Shown here piece by piece: positions 17,484 through 25,816 of a stretch of 38,978 nt of DNA. Each line of letters starts with the position of its first letter. Within the stretch, counting starts at the first letter, position 1. A model generated the notes under the pieces. The model was not told the DNA's origin. It saw only the letters and a program-made list of their open reading frames with translations, and did no database searches. The DNA lies in contig ONMC01000002.1 of assembly GCA_900318745.1 (NCBI GenBank), positions 1 through 38,978 on the forward strand, in the 5' to 3' direction. The stretch is from an uncultured Eubacteriales bacterium (GTDB taxonomy: Bacteria; Bacillota; Clostridia; Christensenellales; CAG-138). The position numbers and the translations under genes are program-made.

Positions 17484-18706
17484 AGGCGTTTGTATTGGCG
17501 GGAGGCGTTCCGCAGATCGAACTGATCCGACAGCTGAAGAGCAGAGGGATCACGACCGTGCTGGCGGACGGCAGCCCGAATGCGGTGGCAAGACCGTACG
17601 CGGATGTTTTCTATCATGTCAACATATTTGACACCGCGGCGATCCGGGAAATCGCGCAGAACGAAAAAGTCGATTTCCTGCTGACCGTGTGTGCGGACCA
17701 GGTGCTTCTGGTGGTGGCGGAAGTATCCGAAATGCTCGGATTGCCGTGTTATATTGACTATCGCACCGCGCAGAACGTATCCGACAAGATCCGCATGAAA
17801 CGGATCTTTAAAAAGATCGGCGTTCCCACGACCGATTATGTGGAAACGGATCGGCTGGATTTGGAAGCCATTTCGCATTTAAAGTATCCGCTTGTTGTAA
17901 AACCGATCGACGCGTACAGCTCCAAGGGCGTACGCAAGGCGAGGAACGAAGAGGAACTGCAGCAGTTCTATGAAGAGGCGCATCAGATCAGCCGCAGCGG
18001 CGGCGTGATCGTGGAGGAGTTCTTCAGCGGCGACGAAATCAGCGTCGATGCATTCGTGGTGGACGGCAAGGCGAAGATCCTGACCGTATCAAACAGCGAA
18101 AAGGTCAAGTCGGACGACCGCTTCGTGATCTTTCGCGGACGGTATCCGGTGCATGCTTCCGAGACCGTGCTGAAGAAAATCGAGGAAATCGCGCAAAAGA
18201 TCGCAGACGGATTCGGACTTGTCAATTCGCCCCTGCTGATCCAACTGCTCAACAACGGCGACGACGTATCCGTTCTCGAGTTCTGCGCAAGGACCGGCGG
18301 CAATATGAAATGGCTGCTCATCAAGTATTCCTCCGGCGTGGACGTGATCACGGCAACCATCGACATCACGCTTGGATGGAAGCCGGATCTGGAACGAAAG
18401 GATACCGGTCATAAAATCGTAGTGAACGATTTCATCTATTGCCGTCCCGGCGTATTCGATCACTTCGAAGGTTTTGACGAGATGGCTGCGCAGGGCATCA
18501 TCAACGAATTCCATCCCGTGCGAATGAAAGGTACGCAAATGCGCGGGGTGACAAGCAGCAGTGACCGGGTCGCAGGGATGAACATCGTAGCGGACAGCAT
18601 CCGGGAGTTCAATGAAAAAGAGAAGAAGATCCTGGAATCGGTGAAAGTGATCGACGCGGACGGTAACGATATGATGCGGCGGGATCTGCTTGTTCCGCTC
18701 AAATAA
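17480..18706 (+). CDS. ATP-grasp ligase, CarB/PurK/biotin-carboxylase-like
   Basis: 408 residues; GGAGG lies 8 bases before the ATG, which overlaps the upstream stop (ATGA). The N-terminal pre-ATP-grasp domain starts MKAFVLAGGVPQIELI. The ATP-grasp core shows SDKIRMKRIFKKIGVPTT, YPLVVKPIDAYSSKGV (phosphate loop), VEEFFSGDEISVDAF and the metal-binding end VLEFCARTGGN. The sequence resembles carboxylate-amine ligases (for example amino-acid ligases) more than true carbamoyl-phosphate synthase. It differs in kind from the five other ATP-grasps of the cluster. It may make a dipeptide or amide later transferred to the sugar; the substrates cannot be read. Confidence 0.82.
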   Translation: MKAFVLAGGVPQIELIRQLKSRGITTVLADGSPNAVARPYADVFYHVNIFDTAAIREIAQNEKVDFLLTVCADQVLLVVAEVSEMLGLPCYIDYRTAQNVSDKIRMKRIFKKIGVPTTDYVETDRLDLEAISHLKYPLVVKPIDAYSSKGVRKARNEEELQQFYEEAHQISRSGGVIVEEFFSGDEISVDAFVVDGKAKILTVSNSEKVKSDDRFVIFRGRYPVHASETVLKKIEEIAQKIADGFGLVNSPLLIQLLNNGDDVSVLEFCARTGGNMKWLLIKYSSGVDVITATIDITLGWKPDLERKDTGHKIVVNDFIYCRPGVFDHFEGFDEMAAQGIINEFHPVRMKGTQMRGVTSSSDRVAGMNIVADSIREFNEKEKKILESVKVIDADGNDMMRRDLLVPLK

Positions 18707-18738
18707 AGATATTCCGGGAAGAAAAGGGGAAGAGACGC

Positions 18739-19818
18739 ATGAAATACAAGCTTCTTTCAAACAGTGTGGTCGACAGGCTGTATGTCACGGCAAGAATGCT
18801 GCACCATACGATGAAAAAATCAAGATATGCAAGAAAGCGCGTTAAGATGATCGGCGGCGGCTATCGGGGGAGCGCGCGGGAGTTCCGTGAAGTCGTACTG
18901 AAATACTGGAAAAAATTCGGTGTCAAACCGCAGCGGTATTGGTACTCTTTGTACTGCAACGGCAAGGATGCATATGATCCAAGATTTGTTCCGGACTCCA
19001 TGTGGTACCGCAGGATCATTCCGCATTTCAACAACATGCTGCTGAGACAGGCGTATGTCGACAAAGGAATGTACAGCCGCCTGCTGCGTGATGTGAAAAA
19101 GCCGGAGACGGTCGTGAAGCGGATCGCCGGGTATTATTACAACGGCGACGGAGACATGCCGATCACAAAGGAAGAAGCGGCGGCGCTTTGCGCACGCGAA
19201 GAGCACCTGATCTTCAAACCGTCGACATACAGCGGCGGCGGCAACGGCGTTCTGTTTTTCGATAACGAAGACGGAAAAACGAACAGGATCGAAGAGATTT
19301 TCGACGGATACACGTCCGGGTTCGTTGCGCAGCGGCTGGTAAAACAGCATCCGGATCTTGCGAGAATCAATGAAAAGTCATTAAACACGATCCGAGTGGT
19401 GTCTTTCCGTTTTAAGGGCGAAGTGCATATCCTCTCCACCATTCTGAGAATGGGAGGCGTCGGCTCGAGAGTTGACAACATATCTGCAGGCGGCATTTCG
19501 TGCCGGATCAAACCGGACGGTTGGCTGGTTGAAACAGCGGTTACCAGAAAATCCGAATGGACCGATGAGCACCCCGGCGGCATCAAGTTCAAAGATATTC
19601 AGGTTCCCTGCTTTGCGAAGATCATAGAGACGGTGAAGCGTCTTCACCCGACGTTGCCGTATTTCGATCTGATCGGGTGGGATTTTGCGGTTGACGAAGA
19701 AGGTGAACCGGTATTTATCGAATTCAATGTCATGCCGGAGCAGAATCAGATCAGCTGCGGACCGTCTTTCGGCGCATTAACGGACGAAGTTCTGCAGGAT
19801 GTTTTCGGCTTGCGGTGA
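18739..19818 (+). CDS. Sugar-transfer-associated ATP-grasp ligase 2
   Basis: 359 residues; GGGGAAGAG precedes the ATG. The sequence is of the PF14397 kind: a long N-terminal part (YRGSAREFREVVLKYW; RYWYSLYCNG), then HLIFKPSTYSGGGNGVLFF, LNTIRVVSFRFKGEVHIL, RMGGVGSRVDNISAGGISC, and the end GWDFAVDEEGEPVFIEFN. The Glu and Asn at the end are typical Mg ligands. It is closely similar along its whole length to the next gene, so the two are a tandem duplication. They likely act on related substrates, for example two positions of one repeat unit. Confidence 0.83.
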   Translation: MKYKLLSNSVVDRLYVTARMLHHTMKKSRYARKRVKMIGGGYRGSAREFREVVLKYWKKFGVKPQRYWYSLYCNGKDAYDPRFVPDSMWYRRIIPHFNNMLLRQAYVDKGMYSRLLRDVKKPETVVKRIAGYYYNGDGDMPITKEEAAALCAREEHLIFKPSTYSGGGNGVLFFDNEDGKTNRIEEIFDGYTSGFVAQRLVKQHPDLARINEKSLNTIRVVSFRFKGEVHILSTILRMGGVGSRVDNISAGGISCRIKPDGWLVETAVTRKSEWTDEHPGGIKFKDIQVPCFAKIIETVKRLHPTLPYFDLIGWDFAVDEEGEPVFIEFNVMPEQNQISCGPSFGALTDEVLQDVFGLR

Positions 19819-19867
19819 TTTTCGGATCAATGGTATCGACAAATAAGATTTTCGAAAGAGGTATTCA

Positions 19868-20977
19868 ATGGGCGTCATTCATTTTCATAAACCGTCTCGA
19901 AGAAAGATGGAACAACTGTATATCAAAGCAAGGATGTACTCTTTGGCCGAAGACGAGACAAAGAATGTCAAAAAGCGTTTGAGGAGTATTCATAACGGAT
20001 ACAACGGTACTGCGGCCGAGTATAACAAAACGGTCGTTCCGTATTGGAAGCGTTTCGGCCGAAAACCCGAAAAGTACTGGTATGATCTTTACTGCAACGG
20101 CTTAAAAGCATACGATCCGCGATATGTGTCGGATACGATATGGTACAAGGATATCCTTCCGTATTTCAATTATATTGCCATCAATAAAGCGTATCGGGAC
20201 AAGGGAATGTACAGTCGCTTGCTGCGCGACGTGAAAAAGCCGGAAACCGTTGTAAAGAACATTGCCGGCTGCTACTTCAACGGGGACGGTGATGAACCGA
20301 TCTCTGAAGAAGAAGCGATTGCGCTTTGTGAAAAGGAAGAGCATCTGATTGTCAAACCGTCTGTGAACAGCGGAAGCGGAAGATCGATCACTTTTTTCGA
20401 TAAAGATGATCCAAACACCGAGAAAATCCCGGATATTTTCAAGAGGTTCCGGTTCAATTTCGTTGTGCAGCGCCTTGTCAGGCAGCATGCCGATCTTGCA
20501 AGAATCAACCCGGCGTCGCTGAACACGATCCGAGTAGTATCGTTCTATTTCAAGGGAGAAGTACACATTCTTTCGACGATCCTGCGAATGGGCGGGGTTG
20601 GTTCGCGTGTAGACAACATTTCGGCGGGCGGTATTTCCTGCGTCATCAATCCGGACGGACAACTCGCGGAAAAAGCGGTGACCAGAAAATCCGAATGGAC
20701 GGACGAGCATCCGAGCGGCATCAAGTTCAGAGACATCAAAGTGCCCGGATTCGACAGGATCATCGAAACGGTGAAGCGCCTGCATCCGACATTGCCGTAC
20801 TTCGGTATCATCGGATGGGATTATGCGGTTGACGAAACCGGCGCGCCGGTGTTTATCGAATTCAACATCATGCCCGAGCCGAACCAGATCAGCTGCGGTC
20901 CGACTTTTGCAGACCTGAGCGAAGAAGTCTTTGAAGACGTTTTTATCAAAAAGACAAAGAAAGACTGTTTTTATTAA
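19868..20977 (+). CDS. Sugar-transfer-associated ATP-grasp ligase 3 (paralogue of the preceding gene)
   Basis: 369 residues; AAAGAGG lies before the ATG at 19868. Blocks such as AYRDKGMYSRLLRDVKKPETVV, LNTIRVVSFYFKGEVHILS and TRKSEWTDEHPSGIKF match the upstream gene almost word for word, while the nucleotide-binding segment differs (HLIVKPSVNSGSGRSITFF). The end, GWDYAVDETGAPVFIEFNIMPEPNQISCGP, keeps the Mg-binding Glu and Asn. Both copies are complete and in frame, so both are probably used. The N-terminus and the acceptor-facing part differ most, which fits a change of substrate after duplication. Confidence 0.83.
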   Translation: MGVIHFHKPSRRKMEQLYIKARMYSLAEDETKNVKKRLRSIHNGYNGTAAEYNKTVVPYWKRFGRKPEKYWYDLYCNGLKAYDPRYVSDTIWYKDILPYFNYIAINKAYRDKGMYSRLLRDVKKPETVVKNIAGCYFNGDGDEPISEEEAIALCEKEEHLIVKPSVNSGSGRSITFFDKDDPNTEKIPDIFKRFRFNFVVQRLVRQHADLARINPASLNTIRVVSFYFKGEVHILSTILRMGGVGSRVDNISAGGISCVINPDGQLAEKAVTRKSEWTDEHPSGIKFRDIKVPGFDRIIETVKRLHPTLPYFGIIGWDYAVDETGAPVFIEFNIMPEPNQISCGPTFADLSEEVFEDVFIKKTKKDCFY

Positions 20978-21011
20978 TCACCAATCCATCATCAATAAAG
21001 GAGCATCAAAA

Positions 21012-22097
21012 ATGAAAATAGCGATTTTAGGTGCCGGAAACGCCGGCTGTGCAGTAGCGGTAGACTTGACCTTGCATGGACATGAGATCACCCTGATCAA
21101 GACATCGCATGCAATGCATGACGATAATTTCTTCTATTTGCAACAAAACAACGGAAAGATGACGCTGAATGAATTCGGCGATATGAAGACCGCCCACATT
21201 CACAAACTGAGCCGCGATGTTGCGGACATCAAAGGAAATGAAGTCGTAATCATTTATATTCAGACGAATTTCCACGAGCAGCTCATCGAAAGGATCGCAC
21301 CGTACCTTCAGGATGATCAGATTCTGCTGATCAATCCCGGATACTTCTCCACAGCGTACGTATTGAAGCACTGCCCGGATAAGAAAATCATCATTGCCGA
21401 GGCGGAAAGCTCGTTCATCGACGGCCGCATTATGGAACCGGGTCTTTTCCGCGTCGGCTTCCGCAACGTAAGAAACCCGATCGGCATTTATCCCACTTCA
21501 AGAAAAGAGGAAGCTATTGCAAAGCTCGATCAACTCGGCGAGAACCTGGTATATCTCAACTCGGTTGCGGAGGCAGCGCTTCACAATCCGAATCTGATTG
21601 TGCATACCGTGGGTTCGGTCATGAGCATTCCGCGCATTGAAAAATCCAAAGGCGAATTCTGCCTGTATCATGAAGCATATACAAGGGACAATCCTGCAAC
21701 CTGGCGTATTCTGGAAGCGCTCGATGCAGAGAAGATGAATGTGCTGGAAGCGCTCGGTTTCCCGCGTCTCAGCTATGTGGAGGCGTGCAAATACAGAAAT
21801 TCTCTTGACGATGGTATCAATGCAAGAGAGGTGTTTCTCGATTATGCCGAAATGCCCACCCGTGCAAAAGGTCCCACAAAGGTCGATTCCCGTTATATCT
21901 CCGAGGATGTTCCGCAAGGACTTGTCATGTTGGAAGCCATCGCGATGGCGCTGCACATTCCCACGCCCATCTGTTCGGGGATCATTTCCATTGCCTCCGC
22001 TGCACTCGGCAGAGATCTGCGCGCGGAAGGCCGTACGCCGGAAAAGCTCGGAAAAGAGAACATCCATATGATCCTGAAGGATTGCGGCAAGGAGTAA
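21012..22097 (+). CDS. Opine-dehydrogenase-like oxidoreductase (octopine/nopaline dehydrogenase family)
   Basis: 361 residues from the ATG at 21012, with AAAGGAG 8 bases upstream. The N-terminal Rossmann fold has GAGNAG at residues 7-12. The C-terminal helical domain has the PF02317 features: NPNLIVHTVGSVMSI with the likely catalytic His, followed by EFCLYHEAYTRDN. Opine dehydrogenases reductively join an amino acid and an alpha-keto acid with NAD(P)H. It lies between ATP-grasp genes with tight spacing (34 and 6 bases), so it very likely works with them, giving an N-(1-carboxyalkyl)-amino acid for attachment to the polymer. Related ketopantoate or glycerol-phosphate dehydrogenases are less likely given the helical domain. 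Confidence 0.82.
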   Translation: MKIAILGAGNAGCAVAVDLTLHGHEITLIKTSHAMHDDNFFYLQQNNGKMTLNEFGDMKTAHIHKLSRDVADIKGNEVVIIYIQTNFHEQLIERIAPYLQDDQILLINPGYFSTAYVLKHCPDKKIIIAEAESSFIDGRIMEPGLFRVGFRNVRNPIGIYPTSRKEEAIAKLDQLGENLVYLNSVAEAALHNPNLIVHTVGSVMSIPRIEKSKGEFCLYHEAYTRDNPATWRILEALDAEKMNVLEALGFPRLSYVEACKYRNSLDDGINAREVFLDYAEMPTRAKGPTKVDSRYISEDVPQGLVMLEAIAMALHIPTPICSGIISIASAALGRDLRAEGRTPEKLGKENIHMILKDCGKE

Positions 22098-22103
22098 TCA
22101 CGC

Positions 22104-23072
22104 ATGGGACGTTTGCTGAAAAGAGTATTGCCCAAAAGAGTCTACAACTACATCCATCTTCGCCGTCACCCGATGCCGATGAATCTGACGGACAAGGAAA
22201 GAGAAGCCGGCCTGGCAGCGTTGTATCGGCAAAAGACCGGGAAAGAACTCGATTTTTCAAATCTGCGATCGTTCCCGGAAAAACTTCAGTGGTATAAGCT
22301 GTATTATGATCATCCGGACCTTTCCGAGATCGTTTGCAAATACGGGTTCAAGCGCTATATCGAAAAGAAACTGGGCAAAGGACATACGGTTCCTTTGATC
22401 GGCGCGTGGAAACGGGTGGAAGACATTCCGTGGAACGAGCTGCCGGACAGATTCGTGCTGAAATCAAATTGCCAGAGCGACGGCAATTTCATTCGGTTTA
22501 TCAAGAATAAGAACGAAGTCGACTTTGAACCGCTCAAAGAAGAACTGGCAAATTGGCTGAAACCGAAGAAAACGCTGATCAATTCGTATTGCAGGGCATA
22601 TTATAACGTCACGCCGATGATCCTTGCAGAGGAGTATCTGGAAAGCGTACAGGATCAGCTCGTCGATTATAAACTCTTCTGCTTCGGAGGCAAGCCGGAT
22701 CTGTTCTACGCGGGTTCGAACCATTTTCATTATCTGGAAGACGGGACGCTGGACTATACGGTTACATTCTATGACACGGAATGGAATAAAAAGGACTATG
22801 TATACGGCAATCACCGCGTGGTAGATATCCCGAAACCGGAACATCTGGATGAAATGATGAAGTATGCAAACGTGCTTGCAAAGGAGTTCCCGTTTGTCAG
22901 GGTGGACTTCTTTGATACACCGGACAAACTCTATGTTGCAGAACTGACCTTCTATCCGGGCGGAGGATTTGCAAGCTATTCCAACGAGCTGGATTCCGCA
23001 TGGGGAAAGATGCTTGTCCTGCCCGAAAAGAGTCCGCTGGGCAGAAAATTCAGAACGGATCTGAACTATTAA
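22104..23072 (+). CDS. TupA-like ATP-grasp protein
   Basis: 322 residues. The AAGGAG for its ATG lies inside the last codons of the opine dehydrogenase gene. Features match the TupA-like ATP-grasp family (PF14305): FPEKLQWYKLYY near residue 58, then VKCKYG/KKLGKGHTVPLIG-like segments, FVLKSNCQSDGNF (nucleotide-binding Lys), EEYLESVQDQLVDYKLFCFGGKPDL, and FPFVRVDFFDTPDKLYVAELTFYPGGG at the end. TupA of Bacillus halodurans is needed for teichuronopeptide, a wall polymer of polyglutamate and polyglucuronate. Its presence supports amide bonds in the polymer made here. Confidence 0.85.
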   Translation: MGRLLKRVLPKRVYNYIHLRRHPMPMNLTDKEREAGLAALYRQKTGKELDFSNLRSFPEKLQWYKLYYDHPDLSEIVCKYGFKRYIEKKLGKGHTVPLIGAWKRVEDIPWNELPDRFVLKSNCQSDGNFIRFIKNKNEVDFEPLKEELANWLKPKKTLINSYCRAYYNVTPMILAEEYLESVQDQLVDYKLFCFGGKPDLFYAGSNHFHYLEDGTLDYTVTFYDTEWNKKDYVYGNHRVVDIPKPEHLDEMMKYANVLAKEFPFVRVDFFDTPDKLYVAELTFYPGGGFASYSNELDSAWGKMLVLPEKSPLGRKFRTDLNY

Positions 23073-23127
23073 ACGAGCGCACAGCGCGGACCGAACCGAC
23101 AGAAATCAAACAAAAAGGCAGTTCTTT

Positions 23128-24744
23128 ATGAAAAAAGAATCCAGAGTAAGAAATTCATTCCTGAATGTCATAACCAGCATCGGCAGTCAGGTACTGATTA
23201 TGGTTCTGAAGTTCGTAACCAGAACCATTTTTATCAGTGCCTTGGGAAAAGAGTATCTCGGCATCAACGGTCTGTTTGCCGATATTCTTTCGATGCTGTC
23301 TTTGGCGGAGTTGGGCGTGGATGCGGCGATCACCTATCAGCTTTATAAGCCGCTGGCGGAGCACGACGATAAGCGCGTGCGCATCCTGATGAAGTTTTAT
23401 AAACAGGCATATCGTGTGATCGGCGCAGTGATCCTTTTGCTCGGTCTTGCGTTGATTCCTTTGCTTCCGGTACTGATTCGGGACTATGAATCTCTTGCAG
23501 CGTTGCATATCAACGCCGTATTGGTGTTTATCATGTTCTTGCTGCAGAGTGTTTCCTCCTATTGGTTCTTCGCGTATCGAAGCACGATCATGGGAGCGAA
23601 TCAAAAGAAATATGTCCTGGAAATTGCAGACTATGCAATTACGATCGTCAGTAATGCAACCCAAATCCTGGTACTGATCTTCTTTAAGAATTTCATAGCA
23701 TACACGGCAACGGTACTGTGCTTTTCGGTTATCACGAACCTGGTCAATGCAACCATTGCGCAGCGCTATTATCCGCAGTTCTTTGAAAAAGAAAAGGACA
23801 GTCTGAAAAAGGAAGAGATTCTGATGCTCTTCAAGGACTGCGGTTCGGTTTTTTTGTATCGAATGAACAGTGTCGTACTGAAGGCAACGGACAACATTGT
23901 TCTGAGTTCGTTTTTGGGGTTAGGCATTGTCGGCCTGTACTCAAATTATCTTTTGTTCTATACAATTATCCGGAATTTGCTGAATCAGGTTTACAATTCA
24001 GTCAGGGCAAGTCTCGGGAATCTGTTTGTTGACGCGGATATGGAAAAGAAATACAAGATGTTCCGCGTCATGAATTTCCTTACAGTCGTTTTATACGGGA
24101 CCGCTGCTGTCGGGATCACAACATGCGCGGATGAATTCATCAGCGTCTGGATATCGGACAGTTATGTAATCGCACAGCCGTTCGCGCTGCTTGTAGGCGT
24201 TGAGATCTATCTGCTCGGACTGGCGAACAACGTTTATCAGATCCGAAGCGTCAGCGGCGCGTTCCGATACATGTGGTATCGACCGCTGATCGGCATTGTC
24301 GTCAATATTGTGCTGTCGGTTGTTCTGGTACAGGTCTGGGGCATCTACGGTGTTTTGATCGGAACGATTGCTTCATTGCTCTCAACCAATATCATTATGG
24401 ACACGCATGTTGTTTATAAATACAGCTTTCTGGGCATAAAGCATCCTGCCGATTACTATTTAAGGAATGGATTGTACTTAATTGTGCTGGCGGCGGTCGG
24501 TGCAGCTGATTATTGGGCGTGCCGTCATTTCTTTACCGGACATGGCTGGTTCTCTCTGATTGTTCATATTTTGATTGTTGCGGTCACAGTACCGAGCGTA
24601 TTTATTCTGCTGTTCTGGAAAAGCGACTCGTGCCGTTACCTTGTCCAGGTCGTTAAAAGGCCGATCAATAAGCTGATCGGCAAACGCGGCAAAAAGCGCG
24701 CGAACGAGGAACATAGTGAGGATTCGACGTCTTCTGAAGAATAA
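23128..24744 (+). CDS. Wzx-like repeat-unit flippase (polysaccharide biosynthesis/MOP family)
   Basis: 538 residues with about 12-14 membrane helices. The start has the usual Wzx pattern: RNSFLNVITSIGSQVLIMVLKFVTRTIF, followed by YLGINGLFADILSMLSLAELGV. It would flip the lipid-linked repeat unit from the inner to the outer leaflet for the Wzy-like polymerase. The gene is noticeably AT-richer than the flanks (one 60-base stretch, 23941-24000, has only 17 G+C), which fits horizontal origin. The C-terminus is cytoplasmic and charged (EEHSEDSTSSEE). Confidence 0.9.
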   Translation: MKKESRVRNSFLNVITSIGSQVLIMVLKFVTRTIFISALGKEYLGINGLFADILSMLSLAELGVDAAITYQLYKPLAEHDDKRVRILMKFYKQAYRVIGAVILLLGLALIPLLPVLIRDYESLAALHINAVLVFIMFLLQSVSSYWFFAYRSTIMGANQKKYVLEIADYAITIVSNATQILVLIFFKNFIAYTATVLCFSVITNLVNATIAQRYYPQFFEKEKDSLKKEEILMLFKDCGSVFLYRMNSVVLKATDNIVLSSFLGLGIVGLYSNYLLFYTIIRNLLNQVYNSVRASLGNLFVDADMEKKYKMFRVMNFLTVVLYGTAAVGITTCADEFISVWISDSYVIAQPFALLVGVEIYLLGLANNVYQIRSVSGAFRYMWYRPLIGIVVNIVLSVVLVQVWGIYGVLIGTIASLLSTNIIMDTHVVYKYSFLGIKHPADYYLRNGLYLIVLAAVGAADYWACRHFFTGHGWFSLIVHILIVAVTVPSVFILLFWKSDSCRYLVQVVKRPINKLIGKRGKKRANEEHSEDSTSSEE

Positions 24745-24773
24745 AAGCCGATAACAGAAATGGAGTAAATTAT

Positions 24774-25775
24774 ATGAAGATTATTGACAGAATCAAAAAG
24801 CATATCGCTTCATACGGTAGGAAATATGACTGGGCAAACATGGGCTCCGGCATTCCGTTTTTTGAGAAGATGAGATGCCTGGAGTGTCACTTTATTCACG
24901 GAGTCAATACGGAACACTATGTTGCGATGGAACTGTATAAGAAACGTCATGCCGAGATCCGCAAATACTTGAATTACAGACAAAACCTGAAGATTAACAG
25001 GAAAATGGTTCAGACGGCGGAGTTGAATGAGCGCAGATCAATCGGCAACAAACTTCGCTTTGATGAGATTTACAGCAAAGCGGGATTTGTGAAGAGAGCG
25101 TTTCTGGGCACAGAGAATGCATCGATCGAGGAAATCGCCGCGTTCATTCAGAAACACGGGGAGGTTTTCAAAAAGCCCATATACCTGAGCGGCGGAACGG
25201 GAATTGAACTGCTGCGCTGGGACGAAATGAATGACGAACGGCTGGCAGAATTAAAAAAAGAGAACTATGTATTGGAAGAAAGAATCGTACAGCATCATGC
25301 GTTAAGCGCGGTCAACGCTTCTTCTGTGAATTCCGTTCGGATTGTAACCATACTTGACCGTAACCATACGACGCAAATCGTAGGCGCGGTATTGCGCTGC
25401 GGCGGCAACGGGAGTATTGCGGACAATCTGCATTCCGGCGGAGTTGCTTATCCGATTGACCTGAAGACCGGTCGGATTATGTGTTTCGGACGAGACAACG
25501 AAACGGAAAAGTCTTACGATACGCATCCGTCTTCCGGGGCCTTAATGATGGGTATGCAGGTACCGAACTGGGATATTCTGTTGCAGGAAGTGCGTGCGGC
25601 GGCGCAGCTTTCCCAAAATCTGATTTATCTCGGCTGGGATATTGCAATTACGGAAGAAGGCGTGGATTTCATAGAAGCCAATTTCGGGCATGGCGTGGAT
25701 GCAATTCAGTATGACAACGTTGGGAAGAAAGAATTGATTCGAAAAATGCTGGAAGGCACGCCCTGCGCTTTTTAA
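24774..25775 (+). CDS. Sugar-transfer-associated ATP-grasp ligase 4
   Basis: 333 residues; TGGAG lies before the ATG. It has a short N-terminal region and then an ATP-grasp part: EVFKKPIYLSGGTGIELLRW, VLEERIVQHHAL, SVNSVRIVTIL, RCGGNGSIADNLHSGGVAYPID, and the metal-binding end YLGWDIAITEEGVDFIEANFGHG. The pattern is PF14397, but it is more distant from the two tandem copies than they are from each other. It is the last ATP-grasp gene of the cluster; the TRAP-type permease gene follows after 41 bases with no terminator between. Confidence 0.8.
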   Translation: MKIIDRIKKHIASYGRKYDWANMGSGIPFFEKMRCLECHFIHGVNTEHYVAMELYKKRHAEIRKYLNYRQNLKINRKMVQTAELNERRSIGNKLRFDEIYSKAGFVKRAFLGTENASIEEIAAFIQKHGEVFKKPIYLSGGTGIELLRWDEMNDERLAELKKENYVLEERIVQHHALSAVNASSVNSVRIVTILDRNHTTQIVGAVLRCGGNGSIADNLHSGGVAYPIDLKTGRIMCFGRDNETEKSYDTHPSSGALMMGMQVPNWDILLQEVRAAAQLSQNLIYLGWDIAITEEGVDFIEANFGHGVDAIQYDNVGKKELIRKMLEGTPCAF

Positions 25776-25816
25776 GCGAAGCAGGCGAGGATTAGAAAAA
25801 AGGAGGAGATCGAAAC

